A DNA stretch of 55,013 bases. Source: Anaerolineaceae bacterium (GTDB lineage Bacteria > Chloroflexota > Anaerolineae > Anaerolineales > Anaerolineaceae). Both the position numbers and the translations under genes were made by a program. The notes beneath the pieces are model-generated. The model saw only the letters and a program-made list of their open reading frames with translations, was not told where the DNA came from and did not search any database. The stretch's first letter is position 1. Every line of letters starts with the position of its first letter. The stretch spans positions 1 to 55,013 of the forward strand of contig JAFPZX010000051.1 in NCBI GenBank assembly GCA_017417055.1, written 5' to 3'. Of the stretch, positions 16,901-25,483 are shown piece after piece.

Positions 16901-17796
16901 TAAATTTCAATCGTTTTCGTATAAGAATTGCGGATCATGTCAACAGCCATTTTGGCACGATCAAAGCGCCTTTCTATAGGAATAGAACGATCCACATTGG
17001 CATACACACCCATACGCAGACGAATGCGATTGATAGGAATATCCTCGCTGCTGAGTCCGTAGGAAGCACTGTCAAGAATCTGCTTATAGTCCTTGCCATG
17101 AGGACAATAAACCATAAAAGTATCCGCTTCACGGCGGCATACAATTCCGCCGGTATCAGCGACCATCTCACGAACTTTCAGACCGATGCGGCGGAGAATT
17201 TCATCCCCGTATGCATTGCCGAACCGTTCATTGATGACGCGGAAATGATAGATGTCGATAATGATGGCATCCATTTCCATATTTTGATGGTACTGATCAA
17301 AAAGTTCAGCATAATGATAGAAAAACTCACGATTGTAGAGATTGGTAAGGGGATCTCGTTCCGTGATCTGGATCGTGAGGCGGTCCTCAAAAAGTTCAAT
17401 CGTGCGGCGGATACGTGCTAAAATGACTCCGGGAGCAGGATAGGGCTTGGGAATGAAGTCCGCCGCACCCAGTGTAAGGGATTTGATTTCTGAATCCTGA
17501 TCAGAGGTCATCACAATCACCGGGATAAGTTGGACATCCTGCTCATCTTTGATACGTTCAAGAAGCTCAAGACCTGTCATGCCAGGCATTTGCAGATCCA
17601 GGAGGACGATCGAGAGTGTATGCTGTTGTTCACGGATGAGTTGATATGCCTGGAGCCCATCCTCTGCAAAGATGACTTCGTAATCATCGCGAAGGATCTG
17701 CCCGAGCAGTTCGCGATTGACCTCTTCGTCTTCCGCAACAAGGACCAGGCGCTTCCCGTTCGCTGAATGGAATTTTTCGTGACTCTTCAACATCAT
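13912..17796 (-). CDS. Multidomain cyclic-di-GMP protein: REC - degenerate GGDEF - EAL - 4 sensor repeats - GGDEF
   Basis: A 1294-residue cytoplasmic protein. A receiver domain (1-130) has acidic AEDEE, phospho-acceptor Asp67 (LLDLQMPG) and Lys117. A GGDEF fold (about 145-300) is degenerate: RREADTF replaces RxGGDEF. The EAL domain (about 310-562) looks active: EAL with Glu347, Asn406, EVTES, DDFGNGYSS (Asp468/Asp469), Lys489, EGVE and QGYFF. Four repeats of about 130 residues follow (about 595-1150), each with an IYY(I/V)D..TD core, a VHPDD-like motif (VFPDD in the third, IHPDD in the fourth) and a (V/I)IGI(S/N)N/DI ending, like PAS sensors. The C-terminal GGDEF has RIGGDEF and looks active. 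The protein could both make and degrade c-di-GMP under phosphorelay control. AGGGGG precedes the start. Confidence 0.9.
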   Translation of the reverse strand: MMLKSHEKFHSANGKRLVLVAEDEEVNRELLGQILRDDYEVIFAEDGLQAYQLIREQQHTLSIVLLDLQMPGMTGLELLERIKDEQDVQLIPVIVMTSDQDSEIKSLTLGAADFIPKPYPAPGVILARIRRTIELFEDRLTIQITERDPLTNLYNREFFYHYAELFDQYHQNMEMDAIIIDIYHFRVINERFGNAYGDEILRRIGLKVREMVADTGGIVCRREADTFMVYCPHGKDYKQILDSASYGLSSEDIPINRIRLRMGVYANVDRSIPIERRFDRAKMAVDMIRNSYTKTIEIYDHKLHEKEIFEQQLVEGFHQAIEENQFKIYYQPKFNITGEIPLLTSAEALVRWLHPQFGYISPGQFIPLFEDNGLIEELDLYVWKEVARQIHAWKDTLNFAVPVSVNVSRVDMYDPHLIDTIRGILVEHHLTPYDLPLEVTESAYTQDSEQIISTVNTLRKAGFHIEMDDFGNGYSSLNMLSTLPIDALKLDMDFVQNAFRRRNDTRMLEIIIDIADYLSVPVIAEGVETEEQYEALKAIGCDIVQGYFFSKPIPPDEFEEFLLNRQQLTDQYPLLPPTHEKHGAFAHISQSLSGGYEILYYVDTQTDHYVEFLSEDEHENLRIDKTGKSFFEEIRATVKRNVHPDDQAELLSHLDKQKVLAELERPQPLSITFRILIDHEPVYYSLKAVKTPAQDDHHIVIGISNIDHDLKTSGALELIHPNAVNFDGLAHALSIDMETIFYIDLNTDSFLEFHADTAGAVNPQRLPGHNFFKEYPQTMLPSVHPSDRAKFTASLEKPRLLEHLGEHKTLIINYRLNIGDKPVYYRLKAILADPDDHRHLIIGISNINDQITEEEKYQAEQQDALTFAGIAKALARDYFSIYIVNTKTDQFQEYNADPRYKKLNIEQRGQNFFELSRKNAEKSVFPDDLPRFLSSFTKTNILNALQTRNTFTMTYRLLIDDRPTYVNMKISPLTDRLTNQIVVGINNIQSGMDQHEQTHPFTSISKALAGDYFTIFYLDTLTDDFIQFQTHNHSQTLEVERTGRDFFQSYSRIIKNQIHPDDEAEFYRQFTRENFYEKLGTQQTFTLTYRQLHNNRWTYVQLKALPTEDSQDTHIIIGISDIDARVRHEEQQNEALRLAATDSLTGLKTKQLYFEEETKINNQILSGTAEPFAVVYCDLNNLKQINDTYGHAEGDEFIKQAARVISLIYKHCAVYRIGGDEFLVILRGDDYQNRDHLRRMLNALNYAQPVGRKVIIASGMSEYIPDRDTTLSDVTNRADSAMYEDKKKLKEMGK

Positions 17797-18151
17797 AAAT
17801 GCCCCCTACAACTCTTTTATACGCTCATATTAAATCAGTTTAATCATGCCACAAAAATGACAAAATTGCAAATTAAAGTTAAAAGAAAAATACATTTTGA
17901 ACTCCGTCGTAGATACTATTCACAAAGTTGCCATTATTACTATAAAATCGCTCCAATGCTCTGATGTGCTTCGCAGTGGGACAGGCCCCGGGCCTGTCCC
18001 GTAAATACGCCGTTAATAGTAACCCGTCATAAATTTGATGCTTTTCGATTGATTATTAATAAAAATCTAATTTCCTGAACGTATTATTATTTTGGAAATA
18101 ATCTGTATAGTTCTGGTAAAATGATTTATAAGGAAAAGAAAAAAAAGAAAA
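17797..18151. other. Gene-free divergent region between the signalling gene and clpC
   Basis: About 355 bp, mostly AT-rich. It contains the perfect hairpin at 17978-18000 and must hold the two divergent promoters, but no clear -35/-10 pair or CtsR-type heptad repeat was found. A purine-rich leader (AAGGAAAAGAAAAAAAAG) precedes clpC. Confidence 0.6.
17978..18000. repeat. GGGACAGGCCC hairpin
   Basis: GGGACAGGCCC (17978-17988) and GGGCCTGTCCC (17990-18000) are perfect inverted 11-mers around one base. A member of the GGGACAGTCCC-like group seen in this window. Confidence 0.75.
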
Positions 18152-20704
18152 ATGGCTGGAATTGATCAATTTACACAACGAGCGCGGCGTGTTTTGAGCC
18201 TGGCTCATAAAGAAGCCGCAATGAACCATACAATACAAATCGGGACGGAACATCTGCTCCTGGGCCTGATCCAGGTCCCGGGTTCCACCGCCGGGAAAGT
18301 TTTGGAAAACCTTGAAGTAACCGCGGACCGCGTCCGGCAACTCAACGCTTCGATAGAACCCGATGAGCCCGCTCTCGAACTCAGACATCCCCAGGACAGC
18401 CTCTCTCCTGATGTGCAGGAAGTGCTTCGCGACGCGGTTCGGCTGGCTGCCGCATCCCGGGACAATTATGTTTCCACTGAACATTTGCTGCTGAGTTTAA
18501 TAGACTCAGCCAATTCGCGTGCTGTCCGCATATTAGCACGCATGGGTCTGACAGGCGACCGTATCCGTCAGGAACTGCGCAATACGCTGGAAAACGGAAG
18601 CGGCACGAGCGTTCAGCGGGAACAGCAGGCTCCTCCGCCGCCGGAATTTGCCGAAGTCGGAGCGAACCGACGGCAGCAGGGTTTGAAGAAAAAAGAATCC
18701 CCGCTGATGGATCAGCTGGCTACGGATCTTACAGCAAAAGCTGCCGCAGGCAAGCTCGATCCGGTGGTCGGACGAAAAACAGAAATTGAACGTGTGATCC
18801 AGATTCTTGCCCGCCGCACCAAAAACAATCCGGCACTCATCGGTGAACCGGGTGTCGGTAAAACGGCAATCGTGGAAGGACTGGCACAGGCAGTCGTGGA
18901 CGGGAATGTTCCCGCACAGCTGCTGAACAAACGCGTGCTGCAGCTGGATGTCGGCTCACTCGTCGCGGGAACGATGTACCGCGGCCAGTTCGAGGAACGG
19001 CTCAAACGTGTTATTGACGAACTGAAAAGCACCCAGGCGATCCTCTTTATTGATGAGATCCATATGCTGGTTGGAGCCGGTTCCGGCGGTTCCGCAGTCG
19101 ACGCCGCTAACATTCTGAAACCTGCCCTCTCCCGCGGTGAGATCCAGGTCATCGGCGCCACCACCACAGAAGAATACCGGAAAAATATCGAAAAGGATCC
19201 GGCTCTGGAACGCCGCTTCCAGTCTGTTTCTGTCGGTGAACCGAGCGTAGAGGAAACAGTCGAAATCCTGCGCGGTATCCGTCCGAAATATGAAGACCAT
19301 CACCAGCTTGTCATCACCGATGACGCTCTCGAAGCCGCAGCGGAACTATCAAAACGCTATATCTCTGAACGCTTCCTGCCGGACAAAGCCATTGACCTGA
19401 TCGATGAAGCCGCATCCCGCGTGCGCATGTACAAAAGCCCGCGGGCTGCGCAGTCCAATGAGATGATCAAACAGCTGCGCGGCGTCTGGAAAGAACAGAT
19501 GCTGGCAAGCGAACAAAACGACAAAAATACGCTGGCCCGGCTGCAAAACCAGGAAAGCTCACTGCGGCAGCAGATTGAAAATCTTAACAAAAACTGGGAC
19601 CGTATGAACAGTCCCCGCGTCACTGTGGAAGACGTCGCAGAAGTCGTTTCCATGTGGACCGGAATTCCCGCCGGACAGATGAGCACATCGGAAACCGAGC
19701 GGCTGCTGAAGATGGAAGAGGAACTGAAGAAGAGCATCATCGGACAGGATGAAGCGATCACCTCCATTTCTCAGGCGATCCGCAGATCCCGCTCCGGATT
19801 GAAAGATCCACGCCGCCCGATTGGTTCCTTCCTGTTCCTTGGTCCCACCGGTGTCGGAAAGACCGAATTGACCAAAACCCTGGCCAAATTCCTGTTCGGT
19901 TCGGAAGATGCCCTGCTGCAGTTTGACATGTCCGAATTCATGGAACGTCATACCGCTTCCCGCCTTACCGGAGCGCCTCCGGGATACATTGGCTATGATG
20001 ATTCCGGGCAGCTGACAGAAGCGATCCGCCGCAAGCCATATTCCATTGTGGTTTTTGACGAGATCGACAAAGCCAATCCGGAAATACACAACATGCTGCT
20101 GCAGATCATGGAAGAAGGCCACCTGACGGATTCCCGCGGGAAAAAGGTTGATTTCCGCAACGCGATCATTGTGATGACCTCTAATATCGGTGCGGAAGTG
20201 ATCCGCAAACAGGGCAGCATCGGATTTGATTTGATCGGTACGGAAGAAAACGCCGAAAAAGCCGGTTATGAGGATATGCGGAAAAAGCTGATGGAACGCT
20301 TGAAAAAAGCCTTCCGTCCGGAATTCCTGAACAGACTGGATAATGTCGTCGTTTTCCGTGCCCTGAACATGGACGATATGCAGCGCATCACGGAACTGGA
20401 GTTCAACAAAGTCGGCGCTTTGCTGGCTGATCAGGATATCACGCTTCAGATCAATGAAACCGCTCTCGAGAAACTGACACGAGAAGGCTTTGATCCGGAA
20501 ATGGGTGCACGACCGCTGCGCCGTGTGATCCAGGAAAAAGTGGAAAATCCGCTTTCGGAAGCTCTGCTTTCCCATCGCTTCCACGATGGAGACACGATCC
20601 TGTTCACGCTCGACAAAAACGGCGAGCTGAAGATGAGCAAAAAACGCACCCGCAGCAGCCGTCCGGAACTGGTTGAACATCCGCCGCTTCCCTCCGCTTA
20701 CTAA
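18152..20704 (+). CDS. clpC: AAA+ chaperone-protease ATPase ClpC
   Basis: An 850-residue class I Clp ATPase that unfolds substrates for ClpP. The N-domain has two Clp repeats (about 1-145; TEHLLLGLI and TEHLLLSLI). D1 (about 180-430) has GEPGVGKT and Walker B LFIDEIH; the middle coiled coil (about 430-490) has the ClpC-type length, shorter than in ClpB; D2 (about 500-815) has [17 protein letters not shown] and the sensor II region GARPLRR. An LGF-like ClpP loop is not obvious by eye. It stands alone: no ctsR, mcsA or mcsB upstream, unlike the Bacillota operon. Confidence 0.95.
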   Translation: MAGIDQFTQRARRVLSLAHKEAAMNHTIQIGTEHLLLGLIQVPGSTAGKVLENLEVTADRVRQLNASIEPDEPALELRHPQDSLSPDVQEVLRDAVRLAAASRDNYVSTEHLLLSLIDSANSRAVRILARMGLTGDRIRQELRNTLENGSGTSVQREQQAPPPPEFAEVGANRRQQGLKKKESPLMDQLATDLTAKAAAGKLDPVVGRKTEIERVIQILARRTKNNPALIGEPGVGKTAIVEGLAQAVVDGNVPAQLLNKRVLQLDVGSLVAGTMYRGQFEERLKRVIDELKSTQAILFIDEIHMLVGAGSGGSAVDAANILKPALSRGEIQVIGATTTEEYRKNIEKDPALERRFQSVSVGEPSVEETVEILRGIRPKYEDHHQLVITDDALEAAAELSKRYISERFLPDKAIDLIDEAASRVRMYKSPRAAQSNEMIKQLRGVWKEQMLASEQNDKNTLARLQNQESSLRQQIENLNKNWDRMNSPRVTVEDVAEVVSMWTGIPAGQMSTSETERLLKMEEELKKSIIGQDEAITSISQAIRRSRSGLKDPRRPIGSFLFLGPTGVGKTELTKTLAKFLFGSEDALLQFDMSEFMERHTASRLTGAPPGYIGYDDSGQLTEAIRRKPYSIVVFDEIDKANPEIHNMLLQIMEEGHLTDSRGKKVDFRNAIIVMTSNIGAEVIRKQGSIGFDLIGTEENAEKAGYEDMRKKLMERLKKAFRPEFLNRLDNVVVFRALNMDDMQRITELEFNKVGALLADQDITLQINETALEKLTREGFDPEMGARPLRRVIQEKVENPLSEALLSHRFHDGDTILFTLDKNGELKMSKKRTRSSRPELVEHPPLPSAY

Positions 20705-20712
20705 AATTCGGA

Positions 20713-20813
20713 AATAAATACGGGGACTGTCCCTTTATGGGACTGTCCTCTGATTATAAGCTTATAAAAAAATAGGGACAGTCCCATAAAGAGACAGTCC
20801 CTATTTTGTATAT
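20713..20813. repeat. Long near-perfect palindrome of doubled GGGACTGTCCC units
   Basis: The left arm, with GGGGACTGTCCCTTTATG then GGGACTGTCC, mirrors the right arm, with GGGACAGTCCCATAAAG then GACAGTCCC. The axis is at AAGCTT (about 20758-20763), giving a stem of about 45 bp with a few mismatches. It lies just after clpC, could terminate it, and belongs to the GGGACAGTCCC group. Confidence 0.8.
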
Positions 20814-20892
20814 AGCCCAGATTGCCCGAATTTCCGCAAGATTTGTTATAATACATTGTAATGATATGGAACAAAAGAATTTATTGTTCCGC

Positions 20893-21046
20893 AGTATCTA
20901 TTCAGAACCCGTATTGCCGCACATGGGGACAGGCGAAGCTCCCGTTCTGGATTAACAAGGCGAAGCCGATTCCTTACAGAGCGGGGCTCGTGTTGGCTTC
21001 ACAACACAAGCTGCCAGTCCACATGTGCTCCGTCCTGAATAGATCC
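20893..21046. repeat. Long inverted repeat with GCACATGGGGACAGGC arms (copy 2)
   Basis: The left arm (CTATTCAGAAC at about 20898, GCACATGGGGACAGGCGAAG at about 20919-20938) pairs with the right arm (GCTGCCAGTCCACATGTGC, then GTCCTGAATAG). The loop is about 70 nt. TATGGAAC before and GTTCCATA after extend the pairing. It fills the gap between the clpC terminator and the MFS gene. Confidence 0.65.
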
Positions 21047-21084
21047 GTTCCATATAAATATCAAAGAGTTTTCGGAGGGGAAAA

Positions 21085-22485
21085 ATGGGTGTGGAAACCA
21101 AAGAACAAAAAGAAATCGAGCAGCTGGAAAAGGCGCAGTCTTTTCACAAGTCAAAGAATTACTTCATCATTCTGATTGTCGTTTTGACCATCGTTTACAT
21201 TGTTGATGAGCTGGCCTCCAACGTCCGCGGGACAGTTGATTCTTTCACGATTTGCGATTTGTTCAACACAACATTCGGCACACCGGAATACGATAAAGCA
21301 TCCGGCACACTGGGACTGGTCACTACGGCCTGTTACCTGATCTATCTGGTATCACCATTTTATAAATCACTGGCAGATAAATACGGCCGGCGGCTGTTCC
21401 TGATCATCAACACCCTGGGCATGGGCGTTGGGATGCTGGTGTCGATCATCTCACACAACATCGGGCTGTACCTGGTCGGTGTCGTTATCATGACCTTTTT
21501 CACTCCGAACGATGTACAGGTGATTTATATCATGGAGTGCGCTCCAAAACAGCATCGGGCGAAGCTCTGCTCCATCACCAAGGGAATTGCGCTGATTTCC
21601 GTCTCGCTGCTTGGACTTTTCGTGAAGCTTTTTGTGGACCGAAACAACCCGGGCACCTGGCGCAACGTATACATCATTCCGATAATCCTGGCCTTTGTCA
21701 TCGGCATTGCAGCGATCTTTCTCATTCGGGAAACCCCGGTGTTTACGAAAAAACGTCTGGAATATCTGAAATTGAGTGCGGAAGAACGCAAGGCAAAAGA
21801 TGCCGCGGAACAGGCGGAAGCATCCAAAGAAAGCGCTTCCGTGATGAATGCTTTCAAATACATCTTCAAGACTAAACAGACGCGCTATATCGCCATTGTC
21901 GCGGTGTTGATGTCCTTCGCCACCGGCTACACCGGTAAATTCCAGAACATGATCGAAGTCGGCGTGGCGCGGAATGCCATAACACCTGCCGGTTCCGAGA
22001 CGATTTTGATGTTCTACCCCATCATCAACGGCATTTTCACGCTCATCGGCGGGTTCCTGACCGACGCGCTTGGACGCAAGAAGTCCGCGCTGATTCTGGG
22101 CTTGTGGGCCGCGCTGGGTCTGGGCGTTTTTGCCTGGGGCTGCAGTTCCGAGCTCAATCCGTACATCACCGGCTTTGCCTATGGTTTTTCCATTGCCGGG
22201 CTGTGGTCGATTTCCGATATGCTCTTCTTTGTGATCACATCCGAATCCACGCCGACCGGGATCCGTGCTTCGGTGGTGGGCTCCATGCAGCTGCTGGGGA
22301 TGGTCGGTGTCGGGCTGAACATGGTCTATAACAATGTGGTCACCCTCATGGCCGGTTCCATGAATCTGCCATTTGTGCTGACGGTCTCCTACCTGCCGCT
22401 GATGGCTATTTCTCTGCTCATCATGATGTGGAAAGTGAAAGAGACCAGAGATGTTGACCTTGACAATGTTGAGATCAGTGGTTAG
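21085..22485 (+). CDS. Major facilitator superfamily transporter (sugar-porter-like)
   Basis: A 466-residue integral membrane protein with about 12 hydrophobic segments after a charged cytoplasmic N-terminus (about 30 residues). The MFS loop signature is present as LADKYGRRLFL between helices 2 and 3 and again as LTDALGRKKSAL in the second half. A central Lys/Glu-rich cytoplasmic loop (about 225-255) separates the halves. Substrate cannot be read from the sequence. GGAGGGG stands 5 nt before the ATG. It is probably monocistronic. Confidence 0.88.
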   Translation: MGVETKEQKEIEQLEKAQSFHKSKNYFIILIVVLTIVYIVDELASNVRGTVDSFTICDLFNTTFGTPEYDKASGTLGLVTTACYLIYLVSPFYKSLADKYGRRLFLIINTLGMGVGMLVSIISHNIGLYLVGVVIMTFFTPNDVQVIYIMECAPKQHRAKLCSITKGIALISVSLLGLFVKLFVDRNNPGTWRNVYIIPIILAFVIGIAAIFLIRETPVFTKKRLEYLKLSAEERKAKDAAEQAEASKESASVMNAFKYIFKTKQTRYIAIVAVLMSFATGYTGKFQNMIEVGVARNAITPAGSETILMFYPIINGIFTLIGGFLTDALGRKKSALILGLWAALGLGVFAWGCSSELNPYITGFAYGFSIAGLWSISDMLFFVITSESTPTGIRASVVGSMQLLGMVGVGLNMVYNNVVTLMAGSMNLPFVLTVSYLPLMAISLLIMMWKVKETRDVDLDNVEISG

Positions 22486-22513
22486 TGGTCAGTGTCCAGT
22501 GGTCAGTGGTTGA
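22484..22513. repeat. GTCAGTGGTTAG-type short repeats
   Basis: About 30 bp of degenerate GTGGTTAGTGGTCAGTG words right after the MFS stop, similar in style to the patch at 34028-34050. Confidence 0.4.
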
Positions 22514-22541
22514 AAGGATTCGGTACTGAGAATGTGGGATT

Positions 22542-22610
22542 TTGAGTTAAAAACGACCTGTTTTCGTTGACTCAGACTTGAGTCAACAAAAACAGGCTGC
22601 ATTGACTCAT
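22542..22610. repeat. TGAGTCAA four-box hairpin, copy A
   Basis: Outer TTGAGTTAA (22542-22550) and TTGACTCA (22602-22609) enclose a 17-bp stem, CCTGTTTTCGTTGACTC (22557-22573) with GAGTCAACAAAAACAGG (22580-22596), one mismatch and a 6-nt loop. It ends 21 nt before the ATG of the alpha/beta hydrolase. Same element as 26713-26775 and 51032-51095. Confidence 0.9.
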
Positions 22611-22630
22611 TGCAGAAAGGTTCTAACATA

Positions 22631-23578
22631 ATGACAATAGTTTTGATTATTCTTCTTGTTTTGATTGCTGTGATACTGGCTGTCGGATATTATTTATTCG
22701 TGTCGGTTTTTGATAATCAATTCAAAGGGAAAGAGAATAATGACCCGAATTTCATCGATTCTGACGCTGACTTGATGCGTCCGACGTCAAAAAAACTGAT
22801 TGATTATCAGGCTTCACACCATGAGGAATTCGCCGCTTTACCCTTGAAGGAACTGGAAGTTACATCCTTTGACGGACTCAAATTGAAAGGCTATCTGCTG
22901 GAAGGAAATCCAAAGGAAATCGTGATTTGTGTACACGGCTACAAATCCAGCATGGAAAATGATTTCTGCGACAAAGTGCATATCTACCGGGACCGCGATA
23001 CCACCGTACTGCTGCTCAATGACCGGGCGCACGGGAATTCCGAAGGGCGTTACCTGGGTTTTTCCGAGCATGACCGCCGGGACGTGGCAAAATGGGTGGA
23101 CAAGCTCAACGAGATGTACGACAATCCGCGGATTTATCTGCACGGCGTTTCCATGGGCGGAGCCACGGTGATCCACTGCGCAGACATGAAGCTGAAAAAC
23201 GTCTGCGGGATCGTGGATGACTGCGGGTTCAACTCCATTCTCGGGATCACAAAGGCGCTGATCGTGGATATGTACCATATGCCTTATTTCCCGATCGGTT
23301 ACGCGGCCTGGTTCTGGGCAAAACTGATCAATAAGGTGGATTTCAACACCTCGATCGGTGAAGAATGCGTCCGCAAATCTGATGTTCCGATCATTTTTAT
23401 CCATGGGAAAGATGATAAATTTGTCCCGACCTGGATGTCTGAAAGTATGTACAAAGCCTGCACGGCACCAAAGGAGCTCCATTTGATCGATAATTGCGGC
23501 CATGCGGCTGCTTACATCTGCGCACCGGAGGAATATACGGCAGCAGTTAACCGTTTGTTGGATGGAAAAGTGAAATAA
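22631..23578 (+). CDS. Membrane-anchored alpha/beta hydrolase
   Basis: A 315-residue serine hydrolase. A single N-terminal membrane helix (about 3-25) is followed by an alpha/beta hydrolase domain (about 70-315): oxyanion-loop CVHGYKSSM, nucleophile elbow GVSMGG, acid Asp in HGKDDKFVP and His in NCGHAAAY. The catalytic triad is complete. Related proteins are annotated as esterases or peptidases of the BAAT/DLH type; substrate unknown. ATG 22631 with AGAAAGG about 10 nt upstream is used; the ORF from TTG 22610 runs through the SD. The coiled-coil lipoprotein gene follows after 13 nt, so the two are likely co-transcribed. Confidence 0.88.
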   Translation: MTIVLIILLVLIAVILAVGYYLFVSVFDNQFKGKENNDPNFIDSDADLMRPTSKKLIDYQASHHEEFAALPLKELEVTSFDGLKLKGYLLEGNPKEIVICVHGYKSSMENDFCDKVHIYRDRDTTVLLLNDRAHGNSEGRYLGFSEHDRRDVAKWVDKLNEMYDNPRIYLHGVSMGGATVIHCADMKLKNVCGIVDDCGFNSILGITKALIVDMYHMPYFPIGYAAWFWAKLINKVDFNTSIGEECVRKSDVPIIFIHGKDDKFVPTWMSESMYKACTAPKELHLIDNCGHAAAYICAPEEYTAAVNRLLDGKVK

Positions 23579-23591
23579 CACAGGAGGTATT

Positions 23592-25358
23592 ATGAAAAGA
23601 AGTGTTTTCCTGATCGTATTATTGACAGTCCTGGCTATGGCTCTGACGGGCTGCAATCAAAAAAAGATCGAAACGTTGGAATCACAGCTGGCCACTTCTG
23701 AGGCAAATCTGGCGGACATGACCGCGCAGAAAGAAGCAGGAGACGCTGCTTTGAAAGCTCTGGGGGATGAAAAAGATACCCTGCTTGCGGAAGCTGAAAC
23801 GAAATTGAAATCCGTCACTGAGGAAAAGGATGCCAAAATCGCGGAAGTCGAAGCCAATCTGGAATCCGTCACGCATGAAAAGGACGCCAAAATCGCGGAA
23901 GCAGAAGCCAATCTGGAGTCCGTCACGCATGAAAAGGACGCCAAAATCGCGGAAGTCGAAGCCACTCTGGAGTCCGTCACGCATGAAAAGGACGCCAAAA
24001 TCGCGGAATTGGAAGCTGATCTGAAGTCCGTTACTGAGGAAAAGGACGCCAAAATCGCGGAATTGGAAGCTGATCTGAAAATCCTTGCCGCGGAAAAGGA
24101 CGCACAGCTGGCTGAAGCTGAAACCGAACTGCATGCCGCAGCTGTCGAAAAAAATGAAAAACTTGCGGAATCACAGGCTGCTCTTGCCGCACTCTCTGCA
24201 CAAATGGACGAGAAAATCACGGAAATTGAAGCTGATTTAGCCGCCGTCACCGCCGACAAGGACGCGCAAATTGCGGATGCCCGGGCTGCTCTGGAAACCC
24301 TGACAACGGAAAAGGATGCAAAAATCGCGGAAATTGAAGCCAATCTCAGAGCTGTCACCGCGCAGAAGGATGAACAGCTGGCTGAAGCAGAATCTGCCGT
24401 TGCCAACCTGACGAAAGAAAATGAGACACTTCAATCCCAGTCGGAAGCTGATCTCCATGCCGCAGTCAAAGAAAAGAACGAAAAACTTGCGGAAGCCGAA
24501 TCCAGAATACAGGAAATTCAGAAGGAAAAGGATCTTCTTTCCGCATCTTACGAAGAACAGATTGCTGCGCTGATTGCGGAAAAGGATGCACTCATTGCCC
24601 AATATGAAGAGTCATTAAAATCGGTAACTGCTTCCGATAACAAAAATGAAGCCGCTGCTCCGGAATTAAAGGAAGAGGATCCTGACCGGCTGAGCATGAA
24701 TAATGCCATTGAAGCTGTAGGTTTTGATTTTTTCGGGACATGGTATGTCAATGAAATCTGCAGCAAGAATATCTGCTTCAGCATCGGGGATATTGGACTG
24801 CAGTCGGACTATACCTTCAACAGCGACAATTCTGTCAATGTTTTCTATATGGATGCCGACGGCAAAGAACTGGAAGAGATCGGATCCTGGGAAATCACTG
24901 ACGGGAAATTAATCGTTTTGGAAAATGGAGAAAATCCGATGACTGTTGCGGTTCAGAAAGATGGTGATTTACTCTTGTCTGACGGCACAGTATCTGTCTC
25001 CTTACAGCGCTCGATTCCGGAGACTGCCCTGATTGGCCGGGTCATTTCTGACTCGGAGGCAAGCAGTTTTTATGGAGAATGGAACCTCATCGGCTGGCTG
25101 CTCTCCGGTCTTTATATTCCAATAGAAGATCTGGGTATCAACGGAACACTATCGATTTCCACTGAGGACATAGATTTTATCCTTTCTGACAGTCCGTCAT
25201 TCAATAATCCCTACACTTATGATGATGGGAAACTGTTTTTTGAAAGCGATGACACAATATACATTATCGAAAGACAGGATAATGACACACTCCGTGTTGT
25301 CAGCACGACCGATCCGGAAAATGAATTTTGTTTGATTTTTGAACGCATCAACTACTAA
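23592..25358 (+). CDS. Coiled-coil lipoprotein with two C-terminal beta domains
   Basis: A 588-residue exported lipoprotein: signal peptide with lipobox LTGC (Cys21). Residues about 24-350 are a continuous coiled coil, very rich in Ala, Glu and Lys, with an 18-residue repeat (KDAKIAEVEANLESVTHE). 18 equals 7 + 11, a heptad plus a hendecad, which keeps a coiled coil in register. The tail holds two similar lipocalin-like modules (about 372-465, starting FFGTWYVNE, and about 485-588, starting FYGEWNLIG). The shape suggests a rod that displays binding domains away from the membrane. SD AGGAGG, 5 nt. Function unknown. Confidence 0.8.
   Translation: MKRSVFLIVLLTVLAMALTGCNQKKIETLESQLATSEANLADMTAQKEAGDAALKALGDEKDTLLAEAETKLKSVTEEKDAKIAEVEANLESVTHEKDAKIAEAEANLESVTHEKDAKIAEVEATLESVTHEKDAKIAELEADLKSVTEEKDAKIAELEADLKILAAEKDAQLAEAETELHAAAVEKNEKLAESQAALAALSAQMDEKITEIEADLAAVTADKDAQIADARAALETLTTEKDAKIAEIEANLRAVTAQKDEQLAEAESAVANLTKENETLQSQSEADLHAAVKEKNEKLAEAESRIQEIQKEKDLLSASYEEQIAALIAEKDALIAQYEESLKSVTASDNKNEAAAPELKEEDPDRLSMNNAIEAVGFDFFGTWYVNEICSKNICFSIGDIGLQSDYTFNSDNSVNVFYMDADGKELEEIGSWEITDGKLIVLENGENPMTVAVQKDGDLLLSDGTVSVSLQRSIPETALIGRVISDSEASSFYGEWNLIGWLLSGLYIPIEDLGINGTLSISTEDIDFILSDSPSFNNPYTYDDGKLFFESDDTIYIIERQDNDTLRVVSTTDPENEFCLIFERINY
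23825..24094 (+). repeat. Five in-frame 54-bp tandem repeats
   Basis: The word CCAAAATCGCGGAA recurs at 23833, 23887, 23941, 23995 and 24049, exactly 54 bp apart, within the coiled-coil gene. Units 1-4 are almost identical at DNA level, so recent duplication and copy-number change are likely. Confidence 0.92.
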
Positions 25359-25387
25359 TTCTAAGGAAGCACAGATTAATTAAGGTT

Positions 25388-25432
25388 CGGGGACAGTTCC
25401 TCTCAGCTGAAGCCTCGAGAGAACCGTCCCCG
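25388..25432. repeat. CGGGGACAGTTCCTCTC hairpin
   Basis: CGGGGACAGTTCCTCTC (25388-25404) pairs with GAGAGAACCGTCCCCG (25417-25432), with small mismatches. It lies after the lipoprotein gene and belongs to the GGGACAGTCCC group; it could serve as its terminator. Confidence 0.7.
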
Positions 25433-25435
25433 CAG

Positions 25436-25467
25436 CCAAAAACAGCCGAAATCAACCGATTTCGGCT
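25436..25467 (-). terminator. Rho-independent terminator of the minus-strand 397-residue gene
   Basis: AGCCGAAATC (25444-25453) and GATTTCGGCT (25458-25467) form a perfect 10-bp stem with a 4-nt loop. Read on the minus strand it is followed by GTTTTTGG, a T-run. Confidence 0.7.
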
Positions 25468-25483
25468 CACTATTCCCTATATC

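Noticed and set aside
16027-17421. 464-codon open frame antisense to the REC/GGDEF/EAL gene
   Set aside because: No domain similarity; the opposite strand encodes continuous receiver, GGDEF and EAL motifs.
17797-18151. CtsR operator or ctsR/mcsAB genes ahead of clpC
   Set aside because: No such genes and no heptad GGTCAAA-type repeats could be seen.
20861-21175. Plus-strand ORF of 104 codons before the MFS gene
   Set aside because: It translates an inverted repeat and overlaps the MFS start in another frame; no SD or domain.
23825-24094. Regular 54-bp repeats as a possible CRISPR array
   Set aside because: There are no unique spacers: the repeat is continuous, in frame and encodes a coiled coil. 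No cas genes are present.
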